Source: an uncultured Bacteroidales bacterium (GTDB lineage: Bacteria; Bacteroidota; Bacteroidia; Bacteroidales; F082). Taken from it: a stretch of 23,294 nucleotides of DNA. This document shows positions 13,926-20,894 of this stretch, piece by piece (position 1 is the first letter of the stretch; each line of letters opens with the position of its first letter). The stretch covers positions 1 to 23,294 of the forward strand of contig CALEMB010000047.1 in assembly GCA_937902805.1 (NCBI GenBank), given 5' to 3'. Made by a program: the position numbers and the translations under genes. The notes under the pieces were generated by a model. It made no database searches. It was not told the origin of the DNA and saw only the letters and a list, made by a program, of their open reading frames with translations.

Positions 13926-16078
13926 TTCTTTTCGAGTTTAAGTTGTATGACACTATTGGCTTTGAGGGTGTCTCCGGCTTGAAGCGACTGCTCCTTCACC
14001 TTTCCTTGCCCGACGAATTCTGTCCTAACACCCATGTTTTCTAAGAGGTAGACGGCATCGGTGATGTCCATACCGACAACGTTGGGCACGATGTTGTCGG
14101 TGATTTGGGCTGCCCTGAGGTGGGTCTCGCCACTTTCCGTTTGCTGCACCGTGACCCAGTCACCGTTGATGGCGAAATCGTTGTAGGATTTGTCGATGCT
14201 GTTTAGGAAGGAGGCTTCCTTGCTGTGACGTACGATGACGGGCTCAGTGGATGTGGGCATGAAAGGCACGATGGAATCATCTTCGGGGGTGCCAATGCGC
14301 ATGGCGTAGACCTTTTCGGCAATCTCCCTGAATCCAGGTGCCGACACGCTACCTGCGGCCCAGAAACGGCCACGAGCGCGACTCACCATGACAATGCAAC
14401 TGTAACGCGGCTTTTCGGCGGGGAAGTAGCCCACGAAAGTAGTGTTGTACAGCTTCCTGCCAATACCGGGTTCATGGTAGGCGTAGCCTTGCTCCTTGTC
14501 GTAGTATTGTGCCGTGCCGGTCTTGCCTGCCACCTTGACCACACAGCCTTCAAACTGGCGCCTGGCCGTGCCCCTGATGACCACGCCTTCCAGCATGGTC
14601 TGGAGATTATCTATGGCTTCGTCGTCGGCGATATGCTCGTTGAGGACGATAGGTTCGAACTTCTCAATGGTTTGGTTGCCACGACGGATTTCGGTGACAA
14701 ACTGAGGTTTCATCATGCGGCCTCCATTGGCGATAGCGTTATAAAGCATGAGGAGGTGCATCGGCGTAACATTGACCTCGTAGCCAATCGACATCCAAGG
14801 CAACGATACCTTCGACCACAGCTTCCTGCCGTCCTTTGTCTTGTCGTTGGGGTGCTTGATGACGGGTTGCGCCTCGCCAGTGATGCCCGTGCCGATTTTC
14901 TTGTTCAGGTTCAAGGCATACAAACCTTCGACGTATTTCTCAGGATGTGCGGCGAAGTATTTGTTGATGAGCACGGCCGTGCCTTTGTTCGATGACTGTT
15001 CGATGACTTCCTGGACAGTGCAGATGCCGCCTTGGGCAAAGCTGTGGTCGTCTTTCATCGTGCGGTTCGAGAACTTGATAGGGCCAGTGCCGATGTTCAC
15101 CTTGTCGTTCAGGTTGACATCTTTGTTGTTGAACAGTACAATCATCGAGGCAATCTTGAACACCGAGCCGGGCTCGTAGCGTTCGGTGAGGGCCACGTTG
15201 TACGATTCCTCATACAAGCCCGTCTCATGGTTGAGGCTCAGGTTGGCCAAGGCCTTCACATAACCTGTCTCCACGTCCATGAGGATGGCGCAGCCTTGCT
15301 CAGCCTTGTTCTCGGTGAGGGTGTGGTTGAGCGCACTCTCCACGATGTCCTGCAGCTTGATGTCGAAGGTGGTGATGAGGTCATCGCCGTTTTGTGCGTC
15401 AGTGTTCTCCTCCGAGTCGACGGGCACCCAGCCACCATGGTGGATTCTTCTCACCAACTGCCGGCCGTTCTGACCCTTGAGGTAGTCGTTGTAGGCACCT
15501 TCCAAGCCGAAATAATAGCCCTTACTCTCGTTGGCCATACCGAGCATGAGGCTGGCGAGGTCCTTATAGGGATGCTCGCGCTTGATTTTCTTTTTGGGGA
15601 TGAGGCCACCTTTGTATAGACCACGGTCGAAGATGACGAATTGTTGCATCTTGCGCAAATCCGTCTGTGTGACATTTAAGCCAATCTTGTAGTAACGGCT
15701 CTTCTTGGCCATGCCAATGCCGAAGAATTCTTTCCATTGTGCAGGGTTTCTCTTCGGGAACAACTGCGACATCTGGATGCAAAGCGAGTCGATGTTGTTG
15801 GCTAGTAGGGTCGAGTCAACGGACTGGTAGTCGAAAAAGACGTCGAAGTAAGGGACGCTGGTGGCCATCACTTGGTTGTCGCTCGAGAAGATGATGCCGC
15901 GCGAGGCTTCCAAGGTATCCACACGGTATTCGCGCTTCTCGGCCATGTCTTTCAACTCTTCTTTATCCTTGGTTTGCACGACGATGATTTTCGCGATGAT
16001 GGCAATCCCGAAAAGGAGGACGAACACGTACAACAGGTTGGTCCTCCAAAGTGTGTCGGTTCTGGGGTCTAACTTCAT
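13922..16078 (-). CDS. ftsI: Septal transpeptidase FtsI (class B PBP) with C-terminal PASTA domain
   Basis: FtsI is the D,D-transpeptidase that cross-links septal peptidoglycan alongside FtsW. The 718-residue protein has a short cytoplasmic tail, one membrane segment (about 13-33), and a class B dimerisation domain starting at RGIIFSSDNQVMATS (60-74). The penicillin-binding domain follows, with Ser305 in SVFK (305-308), SSN (362-364) and KTG (519-521). After the catalytic domain there is one PASTA domain (about 652-716: IVPNVVGMDITDAVYLLENM and the SVIQLKLEKK end). PASTA domains are absent from E. coli FtsI but occur in Bacteroidota homologues. It overlaps both neighbours (ftsL, murE) by four bases. 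Confidence 0.96.
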   Translation of the reverse strand: MKLDPRTDTLWRTNLLYVFVLLFGIAIIAKIIVVQTKDKEELKDMAEKREYRVDTLEASRGIIFSSDNQVMATSVPYFDVFFDYQSVDSTLLANNIDSLCIQMSQLFPKRNPAQWKEFFGIGMAKKSRYYKIGLNVTQTDLRKMQQFVIFDRGLYKGGLIPKKKIKREHPYKDLASLMLGMANESKGYYFGLEGAYNDYLKGQNGRQLVRRIHHGGWVPVDSEENTDAQNGDDLITTFDIKLQDIVESALNHTLTENKAEQGCAILMDVETGYVKALANLSLNHETGLYEESYNVALTERYEPGSVFKIASMIVLFNNKDVNLNDKVNIGTGPIKFSNRTMKDDHSFAQGGICTVQEVIEQSSNKGTAVLINKYFAAHPEKYVEGLYALNLNKKIGTGITGEAQPVIKHPNDKTKDGRKLWSKVSLPWMSIGYEVNVTPMHLLMLYNAIANGGRMMKPQFVTEIRRGNQTIEKFEPIVLNEHIADDEAIDNLQTMLEGVVIRGTARRQFEGCVVKVAGKTGTAQYYDKEQGYAYHEPGIGRKLYNTTFVGYFPAEKPRYSCIVMVSRARGRFWAAGSVSAPGFREIAEKVYAMRIGTPEDDSIVPFMPTSTEPVIVRHSKEASFLNSIDKSYNDFAINGDWVTVQQTESGETHLRAAQITDNIVPNVVGMDITDAVYLLENMGVRTEFVGQGKVKEQSLQAGDTLKANSVIQLKLEKK

Positions 16079-16440
16079 GGCTCCTCTTGCTTTTCGGGTT
16101 GTTCGACTTCAATGCGTTTCAGTGGTTGGGTGACCTCTTTCAGGCCTGTACCAGCTAGTTTTTTGGCCAGCATCGACTGCTTCGAGGCTTCCATGATGGC
16201 TGATCTCACCTGCACATATTCTACCTGCAGGTCGTTGAGTTTGTGCGCGGTTTTCGTCAGTTCACGGATTCTCCCCTCGGCGATATACGTGTTGGTGATG
16301 ATGGCCATGAGCAACAAGGTCACAAACACCATGAAAGGGAACTGTTTTGCGAAACTTTCACGGACGAGGAATTTGCCTCCGAGGACATTCATAATCGTTT
16401 TCCCGCCTTTCTTTTTCTTCTGTTGTTTCTGTTCTTCCAT
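16075..16440 (-). CDS. ftsL: FtsL-like cell division protein
   Basis: This small bitopic protein of 121 residues has a Lys/Gln-rich cytoplasmic N-terminus (KQQKKKKGGK), one membrane segment (about residues 34-54), and a periplasmic stretch with heptad-like leucines and isoleucines (about 56-95), consistent with a coiled coil. FtsL normally forms a trimer with FtsB and FtsQ and activates FtsWI. Sequence identity in the family is very low, so the call rests on size, topology and the fixed place between rsmH and ftsI. It starts 3 bases after the rsmH stop and overlaps ftsI by four bases. Confidence 0.85.
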   Translation of the reverse strand: MEEQKQQKKKKGGKTIMNVLGGKFLVRESFAKQFPFMVFVTLLLMAIITNTYIAEGRIRELTKTAHKLNDLQVEYVQVRSAIMEASKQSMLAKKLAGTGLKEVTQPLKRIEVEQPEKQEEP

Positions 16441-16443
16441 GTC

Positions 16444-17343
16444 TTATTTCCTTTCTGCAATTCTCAGTTTGGCGCTGCGGGCGCGGCTGTTGTTCTCGAT
16501 TTCCTCGTCGGTGGGGACGATGGGTTTGCGTGTTATAATAGTATAAGGTGTCTGCAGGTTGCCGAAGAAGTCCTTGTCTTCCTTGCCCTCGGTGTTGCCG
16601 GTCTTCATGAAGTTCTTCACGAGGCGGTCTTCGAGCGAATGGTACGACATTACGACGAGACGACCACCTGATTTCAACACGTCGGGGCATTGGCCGAGGA
16701 AGGCACACAAGGCGTCGAGCTCTTGGTTCACCTCAATGCGCAGGGCTTGGAAGAGCTGTGCCAGCACCTTGTTTTCCTTGCCGCGCGGGAGACGATTCTG
16801 TACGGCGGCTTTCAGCTGTGCGGTCGTCTCGATAGGCTCAGCCTCGCGGGCCATGATGATGTCGGAGGCGACAAGATGGGGTTGCTGCATTTCGCCATAG
16901 AGGCGGAAGATGCGGGTCAGGGCCTCGTGGTCGTAGGTGTTCACCACGGTGGCGGCGTCGTTGGGCGTCATTTGGCTCATGCGCATGTCGAGGGGACCGT
17001 CGAAGCGGGTGGAAAAGCCTTTTTCAGGGGTATCGAATTGGTGCGACGAAACACCCAAATCGGCGATGATGCCGTCGACCTTCCCGCCATGGTAGAGCTG
17101 GATGAAGTTCTTGAAGTACCTGAAGTTCTGCGGTATGAAGGTGAAACGCTCGTCGTCGAAGGCGTTCTGTGCGGCATCCTCGTCCTGGTCGAAGGCATAA
17201 AGATGCCCCGTCGTCAGGCGTTCAAGGATGGCACGGGAGTGACCTCCGCCGCCGAAAGTGACGTCGACGTACACGCCCGAAGGCTTGATGTTGAGGCCTT
17301 CGATGCACTTGTCCAACATTACCGGTTTGTGATACATGGTCAT
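16444..17343 (-). CDS. rsmH: 16S rRNA (cytosine-1402-N4)-methyltransferase RsmH
   Basis: RsmH (formerly MraW) methylates C1402 in the ribosomal P site using S-adenosylmethionine. The 299-residue protein begins YHKPVML, has the SAM-binding loop VDVTFGGGGHSRAIL (26-40), YAFDQDEDA, and IIADLGVSSHQFDTPEKGFS. It also carries DMRMSQ, ALRIEVNQEL, and the C-terminal SYHSLEDRLVKNF, all family hallmarks. It ends with RKPIVPTDEEIENNSRARSAKLR, given here as the final segment around residues 273-297. A second ATG (Met3) is equally possible as start. It is 9 bases from the mraZ stop, and length is typical. Confidence 0.96.
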   Translation of the reverse strand: MTMYHKPVMLDKCIEGLNIKPSGVYVDVTFGGGGHSRAILERLTTGHLYAFDQDEDAAQNAFDDERFTFIPQNFRYFKNFIQLYHGGKVDGIIADLGVSSHQFDTPEKGFSTRFDGPLDMRMSQMTPNDAATVVNTYDHEALTRIFRLYGEMQQPHLVASDIIMAREAEPIETTAQLKAAVQNRLPRGKENKVLAQLFQALRIEVNQELDALCAFLGQCPDVLKSGGRLVVMSYHSLEDRLVKNFMKTGNTEGKEDKDFFGNLQTPYTIITRKPIVPTDEEIENNSRARSAKLRIAERK

Positions 17344-17352
17344 CTCTATTGA

Positions 17353-17802
17353 TTATATTGTCTTCAGAATATCAAGAATCTTCTTCTTGTCGATGGTCGA
17401 CACGCTCTGCTCATAACGTGCCTTGTCCCAAATTTCCATCTTGTTGGCGAGGGCTTCCACTACGACCTCTTTCACCAGTCCGCCACGTTCCATCAGTTCC
17501 TTGGGGATTTGCAGACGACCGCTCGCGTCAAGCTTGACGAAACGAACGCCTTCGTTTAGGAATCGCAGCGCCTTGATGCCTTCTTCATCATAGATGCTGA
17601 AAGTTTCGCGCAGTTTCTCCTGCTGCAGGTCCCAATCCTTGCGGGTGAATAGGTCGAGACAGGTACTGTTTTCGAACAAGCTGGGGCGCAACACGAAGCC
17701 TTCGTCTGCCAGCTCGCCCATCTGCTCCTTGAACTCGGAAGGCAGCATCAAACGGCCTTTCGCGTCCAATTTACAGTTGAAATGTCCTATCGGGTAACCC
17801 AT
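17353..17802 (-). CDS. mraZ: Transcriptional regulator MraZ
   Basis: MraZ is a ring-forming DNA-binding protein with two AbrB-like SpoVT halves that represses its own dcw operon in E. coli. The 149-residue protein has both conserved D-x-x-x-R cores: LDAKGRLMLP (12-21, Asp13 and Arg17) and LDASGRLQIP (91-100, Asp92 and Arg96). It is the first gene of the block. Just upstream lie a TAnnTTTG promoter box and three TGGGA repeats, which are the known kind of MraZ target. Autoregulation is therefore likely here. The ATG at 17802 leaves a predicted leader of about 20 bases. Confidence 0.96.
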   Translation of the reverse strand: MGYPIGHFNCKLDAKGRLMLPSEFKEQMGELADEGFVLRPSLFENSTCLDLFTRKDWDLQQEKLRETFSIYDEEGIKALRFLNEGVRFVKLDASGRLQIPKELMERGGLVKEVVVEALANKMEIWDKARYEQSVSTIDKKKILDILKTI

Positions 17803-17828
17803 CTTTTTCGCATTTTGATTTGCAACTG

Positions 17829-17836
17829 CAAAATTA
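17829..17836 (-). promoter_or_regulatory. Promoter -7 element of the dcw operon
   Basis: Read on the - strand this is TAATTTTG, a full match to the Bacteroidota -7 consensus TAnnTTTG, 27 bases before the mraZ ATG. No clear -33 TTTG is present; the place where it should lie is filled by the TGGGA repeats. Read-through of the whole - strand block from this promoter is inferred from the tight gene spacing. Confidence 0.65.
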
Positions 17837-17845
17837 GTATAAAAT

Positions 17846-17870
17846 TCCCACTTTTTCCCACTTTATCCCA
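17846..17870 (-). promoter_or_regulatory. MraZ operator: three TGGGA boxes at 10-base spacing
   Basis: On the - strand, TGGGA occurs at 17866-17870, 17856-17860 and 17846-17850, each followed by five A/T-rich or AG bases, giving exact 10-base periodicity. E. coli MraZ binds direct TGGGN repeats separated by 5 bases, the same layout. The boxes lie from 10 to 34 bases upstream of the -7 element, overlapping the -33 region, a geometry that suits repression. Confidence 0.85.
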
Positions 17871-17890
17871 TTAAAGTTTTCAACCTTATT

Positions 17891-17968
17891 TGTTGATAAC
17901 TTTGTTGGTAACTTGTTGATAACATTGTTAACAAATTCAGGAATAAAGCCCGAAAAAATTGTTGATAA
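17891..17968 (-). repeat. Cluster of DnaA-box-like repeats (TTATCAACA)
   Basis: On the - strand TTATCAACA occurs at 17891-17899, 17914-17922 and 17960-17968, and TTACCAACA at 17903-17911. The first three are 11-12 bases apart, about one helical turn. They differ by one (two for the TTACC copy) base from the DnaA-box consensus TTATCCACA. A 10-base palindrome TTGTTAACAA (17925-17934) sits inside the cluster. The site lies between the divergent mraZ and glsA promoters. DnaA binding is an inference from resemblance only. Confidence 0.45.
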
Positions 17969-18012
17969 AGGCTTTTTTACCCATTTTGAAGCGATTTTCG
18001 GACGAAATAGCT

Positions 18013-18040
18013 GTTGCCATCCCTCTTTTTACTATTTTTG
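18013..18040 (+). promoter_or_regulatory. Putative promoter of the glsA-glsB-engB group
   Basis: TATTTTTG at 18033-18040 matches the -7 consensus TAnnTTTG. GTTG at 18013-18016 is a weak -33 candidate with a 16-base spacer. The predicted transcript would start near 18046, about 20 bases before the ATG at 18067. This argues against the longer reading frame that begins with TTG at 17959. Confidence 0.55.
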
Positions 18041-18066
18041 CCGATTGTAGAAAGATTTTCTATTTT

Positions 18067-18942
18067 ATGGAGACGGAACAGAGCAATTTGATTGATCTCA
18101 GGAAGATTTTCACGGCCAAGGTGCCCAAGTTGATGAAACACATGCCCGAGTGGTTGTTTCGCAAGATTCAACGGCTGTTGCATGAGGACGACATCAACGA
18201 GATTTTGACGAAGTATGCTGATCAGGAAGGCCTTGACTTCATCAATGCAGTAGTGGCCGACTTTAATCTTGACGTGGTGCTGAAAGGTGTTGATAATCTG
18301 AAGGCTAGTGACCGCGTTCTGGTGGCTTCCAACCATCCTTTGGGCGGTCTTGACGGCATCGCGCTCATTGGTGCTGTGGGCAACCATAGGGGAGAGACGC
18401 TGACCCCCGTCAACGACTTCCTGATGTTCGTGAAGAACCTCCGTCCGATTTTCATTCCTGTCAGCAAGGTGGGTAGCGCCACCACCAATCGCGAGGAGAA
18501 TTTACGCCTTTTCAATGAGACTTTCGCGGGCGATGCCACGATTTGTTACTTCCCTTTCGGTCTCTGCTCACGCAAGACCAAAGATGGTAAAATCATGGAT
18601 CTCGACTGGAAGAAGACCTTCCTCACCAAGTCAAAAGCCTATCAGCGCGACATTGTTCCCGTCCATATCGAAGGCCAAAACTCCAATTTCTTTTATAACC
18701 TCGCCTATTGGCGCAAACGCTTGGGTATCAAGGTGAACATTGAGATGGCTTTTCTCGTCGACGAGTTTTTCAAGCAACGCAACAAGCAACTGACCATTAC
18801 CTTCGGCAAGCCCATCCCATACCAGACTTTCGACAGTCGTTTCACCGATGCGCAATGGGCCGAGAAGTTGCGTACTTTTTCTTACCAATTGGCACAGGAT
18901 GCTGATTTGGTGTTTGACCCTCAAAAAGAATATACAATATGA
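18067..18942 (+). CDS. glsA: PlsC-like O-acyltransferase, probable glycine-lipid (GlsA-type) enzyme
   Basis: The 291-residue protein belongs to the lysophospholipid acyltransferase superfamily. The catalytic motif is NHPLGGLDG (Asn89-Gly97 counted from this start), so His90 and Asp96 are separated by five residues instead of the usual four. Further on are FIPVSKVG, FPFGLCSRK, IVPVHIEGQNSNFFY and a ITFGKPIPY end motif, in the usual order. In Bacteroides thetaiotaomicron GlsA, paired with GlsB, adds the second acyl chain to N-acylated glycine to make glycine lipids. The adjacency and overlap with the GNAT gene here (ATGA at 18939) support that role. An ornithine-lipid product (OlsA-type) is the main alternative. 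The frame is open back to a TTG at 17959, but the ATG at 18067 fits the promoter. Confidence 0.75.
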   Translation: METEQSNLIDLRKIFTAKVPKLMKHMPEWLFRKIQRLLHEDDINEILTKYADQEGLDFINAVVADFNLDVVLKGVDNLKASDRVLVASNHPLGGLDGIALIGAVGNHRGETLTPVNDFLMFVKNLRPIFIPVSKVGSATTNREENLRLFNETFAGDATICYFPFGLCSRKTKDGKIMDLDWKKTFLTKSKAYQRDIVPVHIEGQNSNFFYNLAYWRKRLGIKVNIEMAFLVDEFFKQRNKQLTITFGKPIPYQTFDSRFTDAQWAEKLRTFSYQLAQDADLVFDPQKEYTI

Positions 18943-19898
18943 TGAAAGATATTATAGCTCCGGTGTCGGTTGAGGCCATCATGGATGAGTTGACCCGCGA
19001 CAAGTTCTTCCGAAAGACGAACAACGGAGGAAACGAGATTTATGTTTTGTCGGCACACGACTCTCCGAATGTCATGCGCGAAATCGGACGTTTGCGTGAG
19101 ATCAGCTTCCGCAACGCTGGTGGCGGCACAGGCCTCGATTGCGATGTCGACGATTTCGACACGCGCGAGGAGCATTTCTTCTACCAACTCATCGTTTGGA
19201 ACCCTTCCGACAAAGTCATTATGGGCGGCTACCGTTTCCTGCTGTGCGACGGACTGCCCATCGATAAGGATGGTCAGGTGGACACGCCCACGAGTGAGCT
19301 TTTCCATTATTCCGATCGTTTTGTGCAGGACTATCTGCCCGATACCATCGAGTTGGGACGCTCCTTCGTGCAGCCCAACTACCAGCCTACCAAGAACCTT
19401 TCTAAAGGTCTTTATTCGCTTGACAACCTGTGGGATGGCTTGGGCTCGTTGGTTGACATTTACCCCGAGGCGAAGTATTATTTTGGTAAGGTGACGATGT
19501 ATCCGCAACTTGAGCGGACAGCTCGCGACATGATTCTGTATTTCATCCAGAAGCACTTCCCTGATGAGGACAATCTTGTCACCGTGCGCCCCGAACTTGA
19601 CCTGCCTATCCTCACCGACCGTGAATGGCTTGCCTCATTGTTTTGCAGCGACAACTACCGAGACGACTACAAAACTTTGGTCAAGCTGGTCCGTGAGCGT
19701 GGTGCCGCAGTGCCCCCTTTGGTGAATGCCTACATGAACCTCTCTTCGACACTCCGCTCCTTTGGCACAGCCCTCAATCCTGGCTTTGGCAAGGTGGAGG
19801 AGACGGGCATCCTTGTGACGATTGCCGACATCTACGAAGAGAAGGTAAATCGCCACATGATTTACGACAAAAACGAACTTCCTTCCCACTTAAAATAA
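18939..19898 (+). CDS. glsB: GNAT-family N-acyltransferase, probable glycine-lipid (GlsB/OlsB-type) enzyme
   Basis: The 319-residue protein resembles the hemolysin/OlsB branch of the GNAT superfamily (Acetyltransf_5 type). These enzymes transfer an acyl chain from acyl carrier protein to an amino acid. Visible features are IGRLREISFRNAGGGTG (about 49-65), the VIMGGYRFLLCDG strand (about 93-105), IELGRSFVQPNYQP (about 137-150), and the YFGKVTMYPQ strand after it. Together with the preceding PlsC-like protein it forms the known two-enzyme arrangement for N-acyl then O-acyl addition. Glycine as substrate is inferred from Bacteroides and is not visible in the sequence. An alternative ATG three bases downstream is possible. 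engB starts 6 bases after its stop. Confidence 0.75.
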   Translation: MMKDIIAPVSVEAIMDELTRDKFFRKTNNGGNEIYVLSAHDSPNVMREIGRLREISFRNAGGGTGLDCDVDDFDTREEHFFYQLIVWNPSDKVIMGGYRFLLCDGLPIDKDGQVDTPTSELFHYSDRFVQDYLPDTIELGRSFVQPNYQPTKNLSKGLYSLDNLWDGLGSLVDIYPEAKYYFGKVTMYPQLERTARDMILYFIQKHFPDEDNLVTVRPELDLPILTDREWLASLFCSDNYRDDYKTLVKLVRERGAAVPPLVNAYMNLSSTLRSFGTALNPGFGKVEETGILVTIADIYEEKVNRHMIYDKNELPSHLK

Positions 19899-19904
19899 AT
19901 CGCC

Positions 19905-20522
19905 ATGGACATCAAAAAAGCTGATTTCTTGATGAGTAACACCCGTTTCGAGTTCTTGCCCAATGATAATATACCGGAATATGCCTTTATCGGTCGTTCC
20001 AATGTGGGAAAGTCGTCACTCATCAACATGCTGGTGCAGCGCAAGGGCTTGGCCAAAACCTCGTCGGTGCCAGGCAAGACGGTGGCTATTAATCATTTCA
20101 TCGTCAACGATGCTTGGTATCTCGTCGACCTGCCAGGCTATGGCTATGCACAACATTCAAAGAAACAGCGTGAGCAGTGGCGTGTCATGATTAACAACTA
20201 CATCACTCGTCGCCGCAATTTGGTGACGACCTTTGTCCTCGTCGACTCGCGCCACGAGCCTCAGAACAACGACTTGGGCTTCATGGAGTGGCTGGGTGAA
20301 AGCCAAGTGCCTTTTTGTATCGTTTTTACCAAGGCTGACAAGGTCTCAAAGGCGGAACTGGATCGTAACGTGGAGGCATTGAAACAGCGTCTGCTGGAGG
20401 ACTGGGAGGAATTGCCGCCCATTTTCATCACCTCGTCGGAAAAGAAGCAGGGTAGGGAAGAACTGTTGGCTTACATTGAGCAGCAGAACGCCGAGGTGGC
20501 CGGCCTAATGAACCGCAAATAA
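19905..20522 (+). CDS. engB: Ribosome biogenesis GTP-binding protein EngB (YihA/YsxC)
   Basis: This small TrmE-Era-like GTPase is needed for assembly of the large ribosomal subunit and is also linked to normal division in several bacteria. The 205-residue protein has G1 GRSNVGKSS (30-38), a G2 threonine in the GKTVAINHF region, G3 DLPGYG (75-80), and G4 TKAD (142-145). G5 falls near ITSSEKKQGREEL. Length is typical for the family (about 195-210). It begins 6 bases after glsB and is probably cotranscribed with it. Its stop codon overlaps the start of an ATCTT tandem repeat. Confidence 0.96.
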   Translation: MDIKKADFLMSNTRFEFLPNDNIPEYAFIGRSNVGKSSLINMLVQRKGLAKTSSVPGKTVAINHFIVNDAWYLVDLPGYGYAQHSKKQREQWRVMINNYITRRRNLVTTFVLVDSRHEPQNNDLGFMEWLGESQVPFCIVFTKADKVSKAELDRNVEALKQRLLEDWEELPPIFITSSEKKQGREELLAYIEQQNAEVAGLMNRK

Positions 20523-20590
20523 TCTTAAATCTTAAATCTTAAATCTTGAATCTTTAATCTTTGAATCTTTAAATCTTTAAATCTTAAAAT
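20521..20590 (+). repeat. ATCTT-based tandem repeat between engB and the small membrane protein
   Basis: Nine ATCTT words follow one another at 7-9-base spacing. The first three or four copies are near-perfect AATCTTA heptamers (20521-20548) and the rest are variants such as AATCTTTG and AAATCTTT. The tract fills almost all of the 77-base gap before the next ATG. It contains no full TAnnTTTG box, only near-misses (AATCTTTG). Such A/T-rich short repeats are common between Bacteroidales genes. Confidence 0.8.
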
Positions 20591-20599
20591 CAATACATT

Positions 20600-20845
20600 A
20601 TGGGAGGTATCTTAGCAGCAGTCTTAATCGGAGCCATTGCAGGCTTCATTGGTGGCAAAATCATGAACAAAGGCATGGGCCTTCTGGTCTGCATCCTTGT
20701 CGGTATCGTCGGCGGTTTCTTGGGCAGCTGGCTCTTTGGCCTGTTGGGCGTTGCGCCAAAAGCAAACTTCTGGGGTCAACTATTGGTTGGTACCGTGGGA
20801 TCTGTTGTCTTGCTTTGGCTTCTTTCTCTTCTCAAAAGGAAATAA
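20600..20845 (+). CDS. Small YeaQ/YmgE-family (transglycosylase-associated) membrane protein
   Basis: This 81-residue protein has three glycine-rich hydrophobic segments (about residues 3-19, 27-47 and 58-77) and a basic end, LLKRK. IGAIAGFIGGKIM at the start and GIVGGFLGSWLFGLLG in the middle are typical of the GlsB/YeaQ/YmgE stress-response family. The database name GlsB there is unrelated to the glycine-lipid enzyme upstream. Its biochemical function is not known; homologues are induced by stress. It lies 77 bases after engB, behind the tandem repeat, and just before a terminator, so it may be the last gene of that transcript or have its own promoter. Confidence 0.88.
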   Translation: MGGILAAVLIGAIAGFIGGKIMNKGMGLLVCILVGIVGGFLGSWLFGLLGVAPKANFWGQLLVGTVGSVVLLWLLSLLKRK

Positions 20846-20863
20846 GCAGCGCGTTACGACATG

Positions 20864-20893
20864 AAAAAAACGGAGGTGTGCCTCCGTTTTTTT
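20864..20893. terminator. Bidirectional intrinsic terminator
   Basis: Seven A (20864-20870), the stem CGGAGG (20871-20876), loop TGTG, CCTCCG (20881-20886) and seven T (20887-20893) make a symmetric terminator working in both directions. It lies between the convergent small membrane protein gene and mutS2, one base before the mutS2 stop codon. Confidence 0.95.
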
Positions 20894-20894
20894 G

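Noticed and set aside
17959..18066. N-terminal extension of the GlsA-like protein from a TTG codon
   Set aside because: The start would be TTG, the extension lies upstream of a good TAnnTTTG box at 18033-18040, and it overlaps the DnaA-box-like repeats.
17803..18066. The divergent intergenic region as a replication origin
   Set aside because: The 9-base words are not exact DnaA boxes, and there is no dnaA, dnaN or other origin-linked gene in the window, so only a regulatory role is suggested.
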